Part shown: positions 27,430-37,400 of the stretch, in pieces
Layout of the letters: each line of letters starts with the position of its first letter
Numbering within the stretch: the first letter of the stretch is position 1
NCBI RefSeq assembly: GCF_900141825.1
Contig: NZ_FQYQ01000007.1
Coordinates: forward strand, 62,001 to 126,000
DNA: 64,000 nucleotides
Direction of reading: 5' to 3'
Source of the DNA: Pseudobutyrivibrio xylanivorans DSM 14809
GTDB taxonomy: Bacteria; Bacillota; Clostridia; Lachnospirales; Lachnospiraceae
Notes under the pieces: generated by a model
Databases searched by the model: none
The model's input: the letters and a program-made list of their open reading frames with translations, nothing else
What the model was told of the DNA's origin: nothing
Made by a program: the position numbers and the translations under genes

Positions 27430-28281
27430 ATGTTTAAAGATATGTTCGAAAGAGATTCCTCTCTTTCATTTGAAGTATTCCCACCTAAAAAAGATGACGA
27501 ATTCGAAAACTGCTACAATGTTTTAGATTCACTCGCTGAAATCAATCCTGATTTCATCAGTGTAACCTATGGTGCTGGCGGCAGCCGTTCAAAGAAAACT
27601 GTAGATATCGCTTCGTATATACAGAATCAATTAAAGATAGATGCCATGGCACACATGACCTGTGTGGGTTCTTCTGAGGAAGATATCTTAGCTGTCACAA
27701 GGGACCTTGAAGCCGTTGGTGTTAATCACGTTCTTGCCCTTCGCGGAGATAAGCCACGAGATATGTCAGATGAACAATTTGAGCAGCGAATCTTTCCTCA
27801 TGCAACCGACCTAATACATTTTATTAATCAAAATACTAATTTAATTGTATCAGCATCTTGTTACCCTGAAAAGCATCCAGAAGCAATTTCTATGGATTCT
27901 GATATAGCTTTTATGAAAATGAAGCAGGATATGGGTGCCGAGATGTTTATTTCACAGCTCTTCTTTGATAATGCAGATTTTTACAGGTTCATCGAGCGTA
28001 CCCGTCGTGCCGAAATTACAGTACCTATTGTGGCTGGTATTATGCCTATCACATCTGCAAAACAAATTGGCTCAACTGTTACTCTTGCAGGTTCATCCGT
28101 TCCAAAGAAGCTTGCTGATATTTGCGCTCGCTACGGAGATTCTCCTGATGATATGCGCAAGGCTGGTATCGCATATGCGATAGACCAAATCAATGACTTA
28201 AAGCGTTGTGGAATGGGACATATTCACATCTATTGTATGAACAAGCCTAAGATGACAAAAGAAATTTGTGATGCCATATAA
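27430..28281 (+). CDS. metF: Methylenetetrahydrofolate reductase
   Basis: Start at 27430 (MFKDMFERDSSLSFEVFPPK, 283 residues) has AAGGAGG five bases upstream; the extra 13 codons of open frame are leader. The family motifs are SFEVFPPK with the catalytic Glu, FISVTYGAGGS, MTCVGSS and the FAD-contact region LALRGDKP, then FISQLFFDN. It reduces 5,10-methylene-THF to 5-methyl-THF for methionine synthesis (or, in acetogens, the methyl branch). The next gene makes O-acetylserine, so sulfur amino-acid metabolism is a shared theme. Confidence 0.92.
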   Translation: MFKDMFERDSSLSFEVFPPKKDDEFENCYNVLDSLAEINPDFISVTYGAGGSRSKKTVDIASYIQNQLKIDAMAHMTCVGSSEEDILAVTRDLEAVGVNHVLALRGDKPRDMSDEQFEQRIFPHATDLIHFINQNTNLIVSASCYPEKHPEAISMDSDIAFMKMKQDMGAEMFISQLFFDNADFYRFIERTRRAEITVPIVAGIMPITSAKQIGSTVTLAGSSVPKKLADICARYGDSPDDMRKAGIAYAIDQINDLKRCGMGHIHIYCMNKPKMTKEICDAI

Positions 28282-28353
28282 ACATAGATTGATAGCTACA
28301 TGCTTCTTAATGTGTTAGAATTCTTTATATATCTATATTCGAGGAGAAATATA

Positions 28354-29235
28354 ATGGATGGTAAAAAGATTGAGCAGGAGATTCTAGAAATCACCGAAGA
28401 GCTCATAAAGGATTATAAATCAGACCGTGCAATCGATAAGATGGATACTTTCCATCAGCCAAACAAGGACAGTATTATCGATATTACTAAGAAGCTTCTT
28501 AGAATCGTTTATCCTGGCTACTATAGAGATCATGTTTACAAGGTATACAATGTCGAAACTAACCTTAATACCTTGATGGAGGATGTTGTTTACAATCTCA
28601 ATAAGCAGATTGCTCTTATCCTCTGCTACAGTGCAGATTACTGCGGATGCTGTGACGATGAGTGCGCTACAAAGGCCGAGGAACTTTCACTTGCATTTTT
28701 AAAGCGTATCCCAAAGGTTCGAGCATTGCTTGATACAGATCTTCAAGCCGCATATGATGGTGACCCTGCCGCTACAAGCATCGATGAAATTATCTTTGCT
28801 TATCCTGGCATTTTGGCTATTACGATTTATCGTTTGGCCCACGAACTTTATGATCTAGGAGTACCTATTATTCCTCGTATTATGACTGAGCATGCTCATT
28901 CTCTTACTGGAATAGATATTCATCCAGGTGCTACCATTGGAGAATACTTCTTTATCGACCACGGCACAGGTATAGTAGTTGGTGAGACTACCGTCATTGG
29001 AAAAAATGTAAAAATATATCAGGGTGTTACCCTTGGTGCTCTTTCAACAAGAGGAGGTCAGAATCTTCGTGGTGTACGCCGTCACCCTACTATTGAAGAC
29101 AACGTTACTATTTACTCTAACGCTTCCGTTCTTGGCGGAGACACAGTAATCGGACACGATTCAATCATTGGAGGTTCTACCTTCATCACCGAATCAGTTC
29201 CACCAGAATCAAGAATTTATTATGATGTTAAATAA
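28354..29235 (+). CDS. cysE: Serine O-acetyltransferase
   Basis: Start at 28354 (MDGKKIEQEILEITEELIKD, 293 residues) fits GAGGAG at about 28341. A helical N-terminal domain of about 170 residues precedes a left-handed beta-helix of hexapeptide repeats with the signature DIHPGATIGEYFFIDHGTGI and VVGETTVIGKNVKIYQGVTL, including the catalytic His of DHGTG. It transfers acetyl from acetyl-CoA to serine for cysteine synthesis. It is an EpsC-like longer form. It ends at a two-way terminator and lies 72 bases after metF, so they may be co-transcribed. Confidence 0.9.
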   Translation: MDGKKIEQEILEITEELIKDYKSDRAIDKMDTFHQPNKDSIIDITKKLLRIVYPGYYRDHVYKVYNVETNLNTLMEDVVYNLNKQIALILCYSADYCGCCDDECATKAEELSLAFLKRIPKVRALLDTDLQAAYDGDPAATSIDEIIFAYPGILAITIYRLAHELYDLGVPIIPRIMTEHAHSLTGIDIHPGATIGEYFFIDHGTGIVVGETTVIGKNVKIYQGVTLGALSTRGGQNLRGVRRHPTIEDNVTIYSNASVLGGDTVIGHDSIIGGSTFITESVPPESRIYYDVK

Positions 29236-29236
29236 A

Positions 29237-29270
29237 ATTAAGGCCTGCTCTACTGAGCAGACCTTTTTTA
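29237..29270. terminator. Two-way terminator between cysE and the SDR gene
   Basis: AAGG-c-CTGCTC (29240-29250) pairs with GAGCAG-a-CCTT (29255-29265) with one mismatch, followed on the plus strand by TTTTT. The gene on the other strand ends at 29271, so the same stem serves both. Confidence 0.85.
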
Positions 29271-30050
29271 TTACATACAAGTATATCCACCATCTACCGG
29301 AAGAATCACTCCATTTACATATGTACTTGCAGGTGACGCAAGGAAAATTGCAGCTGTGTCCAGCTCTCCCTCTTTACCATATCTGCTAAGTGGAATCATA
29401 GTCTTAGCGTACTGCTGGAAAAACTCGCTATCAAGAGTCTCCTTTGTAAGAGGAGTTTCAAAATATCCTGGACATATCGCATTTACGGTAATCCCCTTTG
29501 TTCCCCACTCAGATGCAAGGGCTCTTGTAAGATTTACAACACCACCTTTTGCAGCATGATAAGCAGCAGCTGGTGCAATGTTATTTCCAACAAGACCATA
29601 CATTGAAGCAATATTTATCACACGTCCATAGCCAGCAGGAATCATCGCCTTCTTAGCAACTGCTCTGGCCATCTTAAAACTTCCAGTAAGATCGATAGCG
29701 ACCTCACCTTCAAACTGAGAATCTTCCATATCTTCAGCTGATGTAGCTCCAGAACCAGTGCCTGCGTTATTGATAAGGATATCGATTCGTCCAAACTCTT
29801 TAAGGACCTCATCCACTGCCGAATTTACTCTGTCTGTATCTGTGATGTCACAAGGAACTCCTATAGCCTTTACTCCAAATTCCTTTGAAATCTCAGCGGC
29901 AACCTCTTCAATAAGATTCTGACGTCTGGCCACAGCAACGATGTTGCACCCCTGTATAGCCAACGCCTTTGCCATCTGCACTCCAAGACCTGACGAACAT
30001 CCTGTCACTAGTGCAACATGTCCCGTTAAATCAAAATAATTCTTTCCCAT
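29271..30050 (-). CDS. Short-chain dehydrogenase/reductase (gluconate 5-dehydrogenase/KduD-like)
   Basis: The 259-residue protein has the SDR nucleotide motif TGCSSGLGVQMAKAL, the structural NNAGTGSG (residues near 92), and the catalytic S (INIASMYG), Y-x3-K (YHAAKGG). It ends ASPASTYVNGVILPVDGGYTCM, typical of KduD/gluconate-5-dehydrogenase-like enzymes. The exact substrate cannot be read from the sequence. It has a 48-base gap to the peptidase gene upstream, so the two may share an mRNA. Confidence 0.88.
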   Translation of the reverse strand: MGKNYFDLTGHVALVTGCSSGLGVQMAKALAIQGCNIVAVARRQNLIEEVAAEISKEFGVKAIGVPCDITDTDRVNSAVDEVLKEFGRIDILINNAGTGSGATSAEDMEDSQFEGEVAIDLTGSFKMARAVAKKAMIPAGYGRVINIASMYGLVGNNIAPAAAYHAAKGGVVNLTRALASEWGTKGITVNAICPGYFETPLTKETLDSEFFQQYAKTMIPLSRYGKEGELDTAAIFLASPASTYVNGVILPVDGGYTCM

Positions 30051-30098
30051 TCTTTTCTTCCTCCAATTTCCCTCTTTAATTTAATAACAATCCCCATT

Positions 30099-31040
30099 TT
30101 ATTGGGATACGCTTCTCTTAATCGCCTCGCAAATCACATGGTTAGCAAGTGTTCCAACCACATCAAGGGTCGCCTGCACCTCACCAATAGACATGGCGTA
30201 TATGCTGTCTCCGTCCATGGATGTATGAACTGGTCTAATAGAACGAGCATATCCGTCATGTCCCATTCCCGCAAGCTTGCAAAGCTGAGACTTGTTAAAC
30301 TTAGCATTTGTAAGAATTATTCCAATAGTTGTATTTGTAGTCATTCCTACAGGAGGATTTACATACATTTCATACAAGAGTTCTTCGCTGGAAACTTTAT
30401 TTAAGCCTGTGCCTTTTTCATTTTTAACACCTGCAATTCTCTTGCCATTATTTGCATCGTAAACATCACCAATTGCATTTGTGCAGATGATAGCGCCAAT
30501 CTTTAAATCACCGAGTTCCACTGCATAGCTTCCCAGGCCTGACTTCCAACATCTATCTGGACCAAGCATTTTTCCTACTGTAGCGCCACAGCCTGCGCCC
30601 ACACTTCCATCCTTGTAGTTTCCCTTTTTACCTTTGAACGCCAGCTTAGTAGCCTTATATCCCATAGCCTTATCTGGGTATACATCACTGCGTCCATACT
30701 GCAAATCAAAAATATCTGACTGACAAACTAAAGGAACTACCACATCCCCTACTGGGAATCCGATTTTATTCTCGGAAAGATACTGCATTACGCCACTGGC
30801 AGCTTCCAATCCAAAAGCAGAACCTCCACCTAAAACAACACTGTGAATTACCTCTGCTGCTGCAAGGGGATCTAAAAGTCCTGTTTCGCGACCTGCCGGG
30901 CCACCGCCTCTTATATCTAGTCCACAAGGTGCTCCCTCTGGTGCCACAATAACTGTAACTCCAGTGCCTGCTTTCTTATCTTCTGTCTGACCAATGCGTA
31001 CATTACCAATAGAGTTGATATCGATTTCTTTAAGCTTCAT
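30099..31040 (-). CDS. P1 family (DmpA/NylC-type) aminopeptidase
   Basis: The 313-residue protein shows P1 (MEROPS S58) features: LDPLAAAEVIHSVVLGGGSA then FGLEAASGVMQYL in the first half, GSVGAGCGATVGKMLG, and the likely self-cleavage site TTNTTIGI with N236/T237, where the new N-terminal Thr is the nucleophile as in NylC. Such proteins are made as one chain and cleaved into two. Substrates vary (D-amino-acid peptides, beta-peptides, cyclic amides). The cytoplasmic location follows from the lack of a signal peptide. Confidence 0.82.
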   Translation of the reverse strand: MKLKEIDINSIGNVRIGQTEDKKAGTGVTVIVAPEGAPCGLDIRGGGPAGRETGLLDPLAAAEVIHSVVLGGGSAFGLEAASGVMQYLSENKIGFPVGDVVVPLVCQSDIFDLQYGRSDVYPDKAMGYKATKLAFKGKKGNYKDGSVGAGCGATVGKMLGPDRCWKSGLGSYAVELGDLKIGAIICTNAIGDVYDANNGKRIAGVKNEKGTGLNKVSSEELLYEMYVNPPVGMTTNTTIGIILTNAKFNKSQLCKLAGMGHDGYARSIRPVHTSMDGDSIYAMSIGEVQATLDVVGTLANHVICEAIKRSVSQ

Positions 31041-31062
31041 TTTCCCCTCCCCTTATTAAAAT

Positions 31063-32655
31063 TTATCTATTAATCTGATACGTATATGCGGTATTGTAAG
31101 TAGCCACATAAAGTGTATCATCTTTTATTTCAAACTGATCTGCAGCTGATTCCAGCTTAATCTGTTCTACCTTTTCTCCAGTATTTTTATCAAGAAGATA
31201 TAAGTAATCTGGCTCTGCTGTGAAGCCGTATCCACAAATTATTGTATCATCCACAATCTGGAAATTGCAGGCATTGCTTACCTGTGGCTCACTTCTCCAT
31301 ATTACCTTGTCAGTACTCATATCTATGGCCACCATATAGCCCGACCATGGTGCTTCGGAAGTATATCCATTATGTGCCAGTGATACATAAAGCACACCAT
31401 CCATAGCCTTTGCCCAATGAATATACTGACTGGATTCTTTTCCCTCTTCTTCATCAGGTCCATTGCAAAGAACAGACATATCATAAGTATGAAGAAGCTC
31501 ATTAGTTTCATAATCATACAGGAATAATGTTGTGAACTCATATCCCCAATCACCACCATCACCTGGTGCGTAATAATAGTTTCCATCACCATAGCTTAAG
31601 AACGGTTCTTCAAAGCCATTCTTCTCTCGCCATACTGAAGTATCCAGCCAATCACTCTTATCCTTGCTTGTCTCTGTAAGTGTTATGTGCTTAGCTGCTG
31701 CTGGCTTTGCAGAATCACTTACATATTTATGCCAGGTTGGGTTAGCTACAGTTATGCCTGCGGCTCCACCATCGTACTCATAGTCTTCGCCATCACCCAT
31801 TTTTTGAGGAGCAACTGTCTCTGTCTCAGCTGTCTCCTTTGTAACAATTGACTCCAAATCCTGCTTTTTTGAAAGCTTATAGTTTTTCTGAATGATACCT
31901 GGAATATCATCATCGCTAATAACTACATCCATATCTCCTGCTGCATAGCTTGCAATTTCATATGGCGAAAAATATATATGAATACCCTCATATGACATGG
32001 TCCAAGTATAGCTGTCTTCGCTCATCTTGATTTCGAATGGATCACCCTCCATTGCGCACTCACATACCAGGTAATTTTCTATTTCCTCTTTATTTTCAGG
32101 ATACTTTTCAAATGTCTTTTCACGTATTTTCTTCCAAAGTGCCTCTTTATCTGTTACCACCTCATCTAATCCAATTCTGTGCCCTGTAGTGGTATCTATA
32201 TTTAATGAATAATTATAATGGCTTGGGTGTGCGCTATCTGCGTCTGAATAGCTTGAGAGAAGCACAGAAAAAAGCTTGCTATCTGCACGAACTACCTCAA
32301 GAGTATTCTCATCTATATACTCTCCTGAAGTAGCAGCCTCTTCCTCAGCATAATCCTTACTCATATGTCCGAAATCTGCTACAGATGATCTTGCACTTTC
32401 TGCCCAGCTTGAATTTGAATCAGCTATGGTGCTTGCAAGATTTGGGAAGCTATCAGCATATTCCTCTGAAAGAATTATTTCTGGATAGCAGCCTGTGGCA
32501 TATACAGTTTCTCCATCCTTTGCCTCAAGTGGATGGTTTACGATTGTGACACCAATCTTGGTATCATCCCCTATAATATTTTTTACATTATCACAGCCAA
32601 CTAACGACAGGGAACACGCCACTGCCACAAAGCAAGCTAGCAATCTCTTTTTCAT
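31063..32655 (-). CDS. Lipoprotein with DUF3298-like and PQQ-type beta-propeller domains
   Basis: Start at 32655 (MKKRLLACFVAVACSLSLVG, 530 residues) is chosen because AAAGGA lies about ten bases ahead and a lipoprotein signal with lipobox LVGC begins there. The middle part (about 150-260) resembles the DUF3298 domain of RsiV (hallmark IHIYFSPYEIASYAAGDMDV). The last 250 residues resemble a PQQ/WD-type propeller (YVSLAHNGY, VIWRSEPQV, YLYLLDKNTGEKV). It is anchored outside the membrane and its role is unknown. No partner sigma factor lies next to it. Confidence 0.68.
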   Translation of the reverse strand: MKKRLLACFVAVACSLSLVGCDNVKNIIGDDTKIGVTIVNHPLEAKDGETVYATGCYPEIILSEEYADSFPNLASTIADSNSSWAESARSSVADFGHMSKDYAEEEAATSGEYIDENTLEVVRADSKLFSVLLSSYSDADSAHPSHYNYSLNIDTTTGHRIGLDEVVTDKEALWKKIREKTFEKYPENKEEIENYLVCECAMEGDPFEIKMSEDSYTWTMSYEGIHIYFSPYEIASYAAGDMDVVISDDDIPGIIQKNYKLSKKQDLESIVTKETAETETVAPQKMGDGEDYEYDGGAAGITVANPTWHKYVSDSAKPAAAKHITLTETSKDKSDWLDTSVWREKNGFEEPFLSYGDGNYYYAPGDGGDWGYEFTTLFLYDYETNELLHTYDMSVLCNGPDEEEGKESSQYIHWAKAMDGVLYVSLAHNGYTSEAPWSGYMVAIDMSTDKVIWRSEPQVSNACNFQIVDDTIICGYGFTAEPDYLYLLDKNTGEKVEQIKLESAADQFEIKDDTLYVATYNTAYTYQINR

Positions 32656-32755
32656 TACATCATTTCCTTTCAAATCTAATTCTCAATTAATAAACCCACC
32701 TTTATGATATTACCAAATAATAAAAATTATGGCTAGAATACCTTTTGGGGCTGTC

Positions 32756-32790
32756 AAAAAGGAGCTGACTCCTAAAAGTCAGCTCCAAAA
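32756..32790 (-). terminator. Terminator of the flotillin gene
   Basis: A perfect 10-bp stem GGAGCTGACT/AGTCAGCTCC (32761-32770 with 32777-32786) is followed on the minus strand by TTTTTG. It lies 30 bases after the flotillin stop. Confidence 0.85.
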
Positions 32791-32817
32791 CTCGTGGTGT
32801 AGACTATGAATTAAAAT

Positions 32818-34326
32818 TTACTTTTCTTCAGTCTTCACACTTACATCCGCACCTGTGATGTTTACATTCTTATTTACCTTAGCATCGTATGTGTTAGCTC
32901 TCATGATTTCTGAGAAGTCTACACCTGTTGCTTCGCTCATGGTATCAAATACCTGCTTCATAACGATTGGCATGTTACCAGAAATCTTTGAAGCTCCACC
33001 CTGGCCACCATCACCTGTCTCGTAGATGTTAATCTTATCAATCTGTGAAAGTGGCTTAGCAATTTCAGCCGCGATTTCTGGCATTACCTTAATCATCATC
33101 TCTGCCATAGCAGCGCCGTTGTACTTACGATATGCTTCGGCCTTCTTTTCCATTGCCTCTGCTTCTGCAAGACCTTTTGCCTTTATAGCTTCAGCCTCTG
33201 CCTTACCTTTTGCTGCGATACCAGCTGCCTCAGCATCGTACTTAGCCTTAATACCAGCTGCTTCCTGCTCTGCTGCATACTTCTGAGCCTCTGCCTGTGC
33301 CTTCTTTGCATCAGCCTCACGCTCCTGCTCGTATTTAGCAGCCTCAGCTTTCTTCTGTCTCTGAATTAATTCTGCCTCAGCTTTCTTCTCTGCCTGATAC
33401 TTCTCAGCATCTGCCTGCTTTTCAATCTGAGCTGCAAGTTCCTGCTGCTTTACTACTACTTCCTTCTGCTTCAGCTCTGCCTCGCGCTCTGCCTTAGCAA
33501 TCTGTGCATTTACAGTAGCAGCTTCTATTGTCTTCTGCTGTTCCTGCTGCTGGATTGAGTATGCTGCGTCGGCAACGGCGTTTGCTGTATCAGCCTGCTG
33601 CTTTAACTCTGCCTGCTTAATAGCAAGTGCATTGTTCTTCTCAGCTATTTCTGTCTGAGCTGTAACTCTTGCATCGTTTGCTGCCTTATCAGCCTCAGCC
33701 TGTGCAATAGCTACATCTCTGTCAGCCTGTGCCTTTGCAATAGCTGCGTCCTTCTTAATCTTAGCTGTGTTGTCCATACCAAGATCATTGATAAGACCAT
33801 TCTCATCAGTTACATTCTGAATATTGCAAGAAAGAATCTCGATACCAAGCTTGCTCATGTCGCGTGAAGCCTTCTCCATAACCTGATCTGAGAAGCTGTC
33901 TCTATCAGTGTTGATTACCTTAAGCGAAAGGGTACCGATAATCTCACGCATGTTACCCTGTAATGAATCCTGAAGATCCTGTGTAATCTGCTCTGGGTTT
34001 TTATTAAGGAAGTTCTTTGCTGCAAGCTGAATAGCTGCTGGGTCAGTACCAATTCTTACCTTTGCAACCGCATCAACATTTACATTAATGAAATCGTTTG
34101 TAGGTACTGACTGTTCTGTTTTAATATCTACTGTCATCTGTCCAAGATAGAGCTTATCAACTCGCTCAAAGAATGGAATCTTGATACCAGCACGACCAAC
34201 TAAAATTCTAGGATTCTTTCTAAGACCTGAAATGATAAATGCTCTATCAGGTGGTGCCTTTACATAACCTGCTACAATAATTAATACAAGCACAATAATT
34301 AGTGCAATAATAGGGATAAGTTCCAT
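32818..34326 (-). CDS. Flotillin-family protein (SPFH domain, FloT/YuaG-like)
   Basis: The 502-residue protein has one N-terminal membrane helix (about 5-22, IPIIALIIVLVLIIVAGYV), an SPFH domain (about 30-200; IISGLRKNPRILVGRAGIKI, VDAVAKVRIGTD), and then a long coiled coil rich in Ala, Glu, Lys and Gln (about 200-400) with AEAEAIKAKGLAEAEAMEKK. Flotillins scaffold membrane microdomains. No NfeD gene lies beside it. Two hairpins lie between its ribosome-binding site and the preceding gene. Confidence 0.9.
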   Translation of the reverse strand: MELIPIIALIIVLVLIIVAGYVKAPPDRAFIISGLRKNPRILVGRAGIKIPFFERVDKLYLGQMTVDIKTEQSVPTNDFINVNVDAVAKVRIGTDPAAIQLAAKNFLNKNPEQITQDLQDSLQGNMREIIGTLSLKVINTDRDSFSDQVMEKASRDMSKLGIEILSCNIQNVTDENGLINDLGMDNTAKIKKDAAIAKAQADRDVAIAQAEADKAANDARVTAQTEIAEKNNALAIKQAELKQQADTANAVADAAYSIQQQEQQKTIEAATVNAQIAKAEREAELKQKEVVVKQQELAAQIEKQADAEKYQAEKKAEAELIQRQKKAEAAKYEQEREADAKKAQAEAQKYAAEQEAAGIKAKYDAEAAGIAAKGKAEAEAIKAKGLAEAEAMEKKAEAYRKYNGAAMAEMMIKVMPEIAAEIAKPLSQIDKINIYETGDGGQGGASKISGNMPIVMKQVFDTMSEATGVDFSEIMRANTYDAKVNKNVNITGADVSVKTEEK

Positions 34327-34341
34327 ACATTTCCTCCTTCT

Positions 34342-34375
34342 GCGACTAAGTCGCTGTAACTATCTCTTGATAGTT
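34342..34375 (-). promoter_or_regulatory. Twin hairpins in the flotillin leader
   Basis: AACTATC-loop-GATAGTT (34358-34364 with 34369-34375) and GCGAC-TAA-GTCGC (34342-34354) lie in a row just before the AGGAGG site (34331-34337). They may be a processing or translation-control structure; neither has a T tract on the minus strand. Confidence 0.4.
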
Positions 34376-34422
34376 ATATGTTATAGCTTTACTTACCATT
34401 TAAACATATCTGGTTAAGAAAA

Positions 34423-37400
34423 TTAAGATAGTATATCTCTCAATTTTTGCGAAATAATTGACCATATAGAAGTTCTTTTACTATTCTTACTTTTCTTCTT
34501 TGTCTTTTTCTCTATAGCCTTAGTGTTTTTTGTCTGTTTCTTTTTATTATTCTTTTTCTGCGCTTTAGACTTCTTTTTGTCTTTTTTCTTTTTTGAATTC
34601 TTCTTTGAGTTATTCTTGGTCTGTTTGTTTTTATTAACCTGTTTCTTAGTTGAATTCTTTTTATTATCTATCTTTTCAGTTTCAACATTCTTTGAAGAGT
34701 CATTTTCTATCTGTGTTGAGTTTTCCTCGACCAAAAGACTTGAACTCTGACTAATTACCTGCTCAGCCTCTGAGCTATTACTCTGGTATGAGCCACCATC
34801 TGAGCTATAGTGAGTCTGCTCTGGTTTAGCTATATTTTCCTCCTGAGTATCAGTCTTCTCATCAGTATTAATATCTTCTTGTTTCTCCTCAGGTTTCTCT
34901 TCCTCAGGTTTCTTTTTTTCCCTGTACTGAGGATAAAGTATCACCTCTGTATCAACTATAAATGACTTTTGATAGCTACTGTAATGACATTTAAACATCT
35001 GATCTTCTGTTATTTCAGTAACAGGCTGCTCTCCCTCAGGGTCTAGTGACCAATATGCAAATTCCATATTTGAGCCCTCAGGAATATAGCTTTCCGGTTT
35101 TATTACACTTTGCGTAGCATTATCAAGATCAGGGATTTCATAAGGCATATCATCAATACTAATCTCATAATCAATATACATTAATTCATCTGAATAGCTC
35201 TTTAAATCCTCATTTGGGGCATAGTATGCTAAATCTCCATACTGATATCCCCACTTTGGATATAAAACCAAATCACCACTTAATTCTGCCAAATCACAAT
35301 TTGGCACAGGCTCAGTTAATTCCTCATCTAAATACCAGTCGTAAACCGTATATCCCTTTTTGTAAAAGCCTCCACCTATGTAATAAGGGCTATTTTCAGA
35401 ATCACCAGGATAATAATATTTTGGCAACTTAGTTACTTCTACATCATCACCAAACACATACTTTAGCTTGTATGGCTCAGTCGCTGCATAGAATACGGTT
35501 CTATAGCTGTCGTAGGTTCCTATTATTGCTGTATTTCCCTTTTTCCCATAAAAGGTAACAAGTCCGTTTTCATCAACATCCGCCACATCTGGATTTCTAG
35601 ACTCCCATGTAACCTTTGAAGCATCATCTACAACTGAATCTGCACCCATTACAATCTGGTAGATATCATCCTTATGTCCTCGAATGCTTTCTTCTTTGAC
35701 TGTAAGTGCTTTTTTCTCACCAGAGGATTCCTCATTATTATTTGTGTAAAGGAAAATTCTTGGATCATATTCATACTCATCGCCATTTATTGTGCATCCA
35801 TGATCAACTGGGCAATCTATTTTATAGGAGTCACTTGTGAGAGTGTAATTGTACTCAACAGGAACACTAACCCAACCATTATTCTTGTCAGTGTATGTAA
35901 GGGAAACCACTACATTAGTGTCTTTTTTTATCTCAATTGGATTATCCAAATGAAGTGTATAAACACCCTTAAATTTATTGGCTAAATGCCCCTTTGCAGT
36001 CTTTCCTGCAGCCTTAACTTCAACATCCATTTCCGAATAGGCATTATCTATATATGCTGCAACAGCTTCTATTGTTTCACCTGCACTTACATCATAATCT
36101 GTTGTCACAGTTGCCGACTCTGAATCAACATAATAGTTATCCCAAATCAAAGATGATGAATATGAATATGTATTGTCATAAGGATGAAGACTAGTTGTAA
36201 ACGCTGTAACAGTACCTGTCCAGTTAATACCCTTATCGTAATAGGATACCCAGAAATAACCATTCATTCCATAATCATTTAGGCCCCAACTATTTCGAAT
36301 TAACCAGGCTCCGTCACCAGGCGCAGTAGTTTTAAAGTTTTCAGCTGGGAATTTGTCATCCCATCCAACTATAGTAACCGCATGATCCGGCATACAATCC
36401 TCCCCATCACTATAGTTATACATGGAATCTTCCATCCAACTAAAATATTCTCCATTGGTGCAGACAAGTGTATATACCGAACCATGCTTTAAAATAGCAT
36501 CTTTAACGTTATCTCTTTCGTTTATCTTTATACGATTAACACTTTCGAGTCTGACGCAATTGTAGTTCATCGCGAATACAGAATCGAGGCTCTCTTCAGC
36601 TCTGCTATAAGGAACCACTGACTCTGGAACAGCACCTACACCATTAAACATTGCGTCATAAATATATGAATCATGTCCGCCATCCTGAAGATAGTCGCTT
36701 CCTTCGCCAACAGTATATCTGTCGTTATCATGACAGTTCTTAGGGTCATCATAATAATGAGCACAAAAGTATGCCAGCTGCAATTCTGATAAATCAAAGC
36801 TACTATCAACACATGTGTTTCGGTTAATAACGTCGGTCTCAATAGCACCTACAGTTGCATGTGCCCAACATGTACCATAGTCTCCCTGATCTCGTACCGC
36901 TGGCAAGTTACCCTGCTCGTAACCATTATAAGCTGCAGGTGGTTCGTGCTCAGGGCCCTCGTAAATTTCTTTTTCATTATGCTCAACATATGGGCAATCC
37001 GGACAATCTGGGTCCTCTTCCTCTGGACAGTCCGGGCAGTCTGGATCCTCGTACTCTGGACAATCCGGACAGTCTGGGTCTTCTTCCTCTGGGCAGTCCG
37101 GGCAATCTGGGTCCTCTTCCTCTGGGCAGTCCGGGCAATCTGGGTCTTCTTCCTCCGGGCAGTCCGGGCAATCTAAATCCTCATCATACTCTGGCCAGTC
37201 TGGACACCCCAACTCCTCATATTCTGATTCCTCTGAATCGTCTTCCTCGTCATCCCAGTCAAAAAATCTAGCAAGTTTTTCCCCTGCGAAACTTCTTACC
37301 TTATGAAACAAAGACGCAAAAAATCCAGTCTTTGCCTTTTTTACTGGCGCCTCTTCTTCTACTGTATCCTTTTCCACTTCAGGATTTTCTATTCCTTCAG

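Noticed and set aside
23076-28299. A 14-base match between the terminator at 23076-23089 and the region after metF (28286-28299).
   Set aside because: Several such matches are expected by chance in 64 kb, and the surroundings differ.
34523-34750. Phe/Leu-rich open frame on the plus strand.
   Set aside because: It is the reverse reading of the Lys-rich tail of the peptidase gene.
36983-37192. Regular 33-base repeats that look like a CRISPR array.
   Set aside because: The repeats have no unique spacers, stay in one frame and code for DCPDCP in a long secreted protein.
36855-37271. Open frames on the plus strand over the repeat region (about 138 residues).
   Set aside because: They are the reverse reading of the repeat, without a ribosome-binding site or family; the minus-strand peptidase frame explains the DNA.
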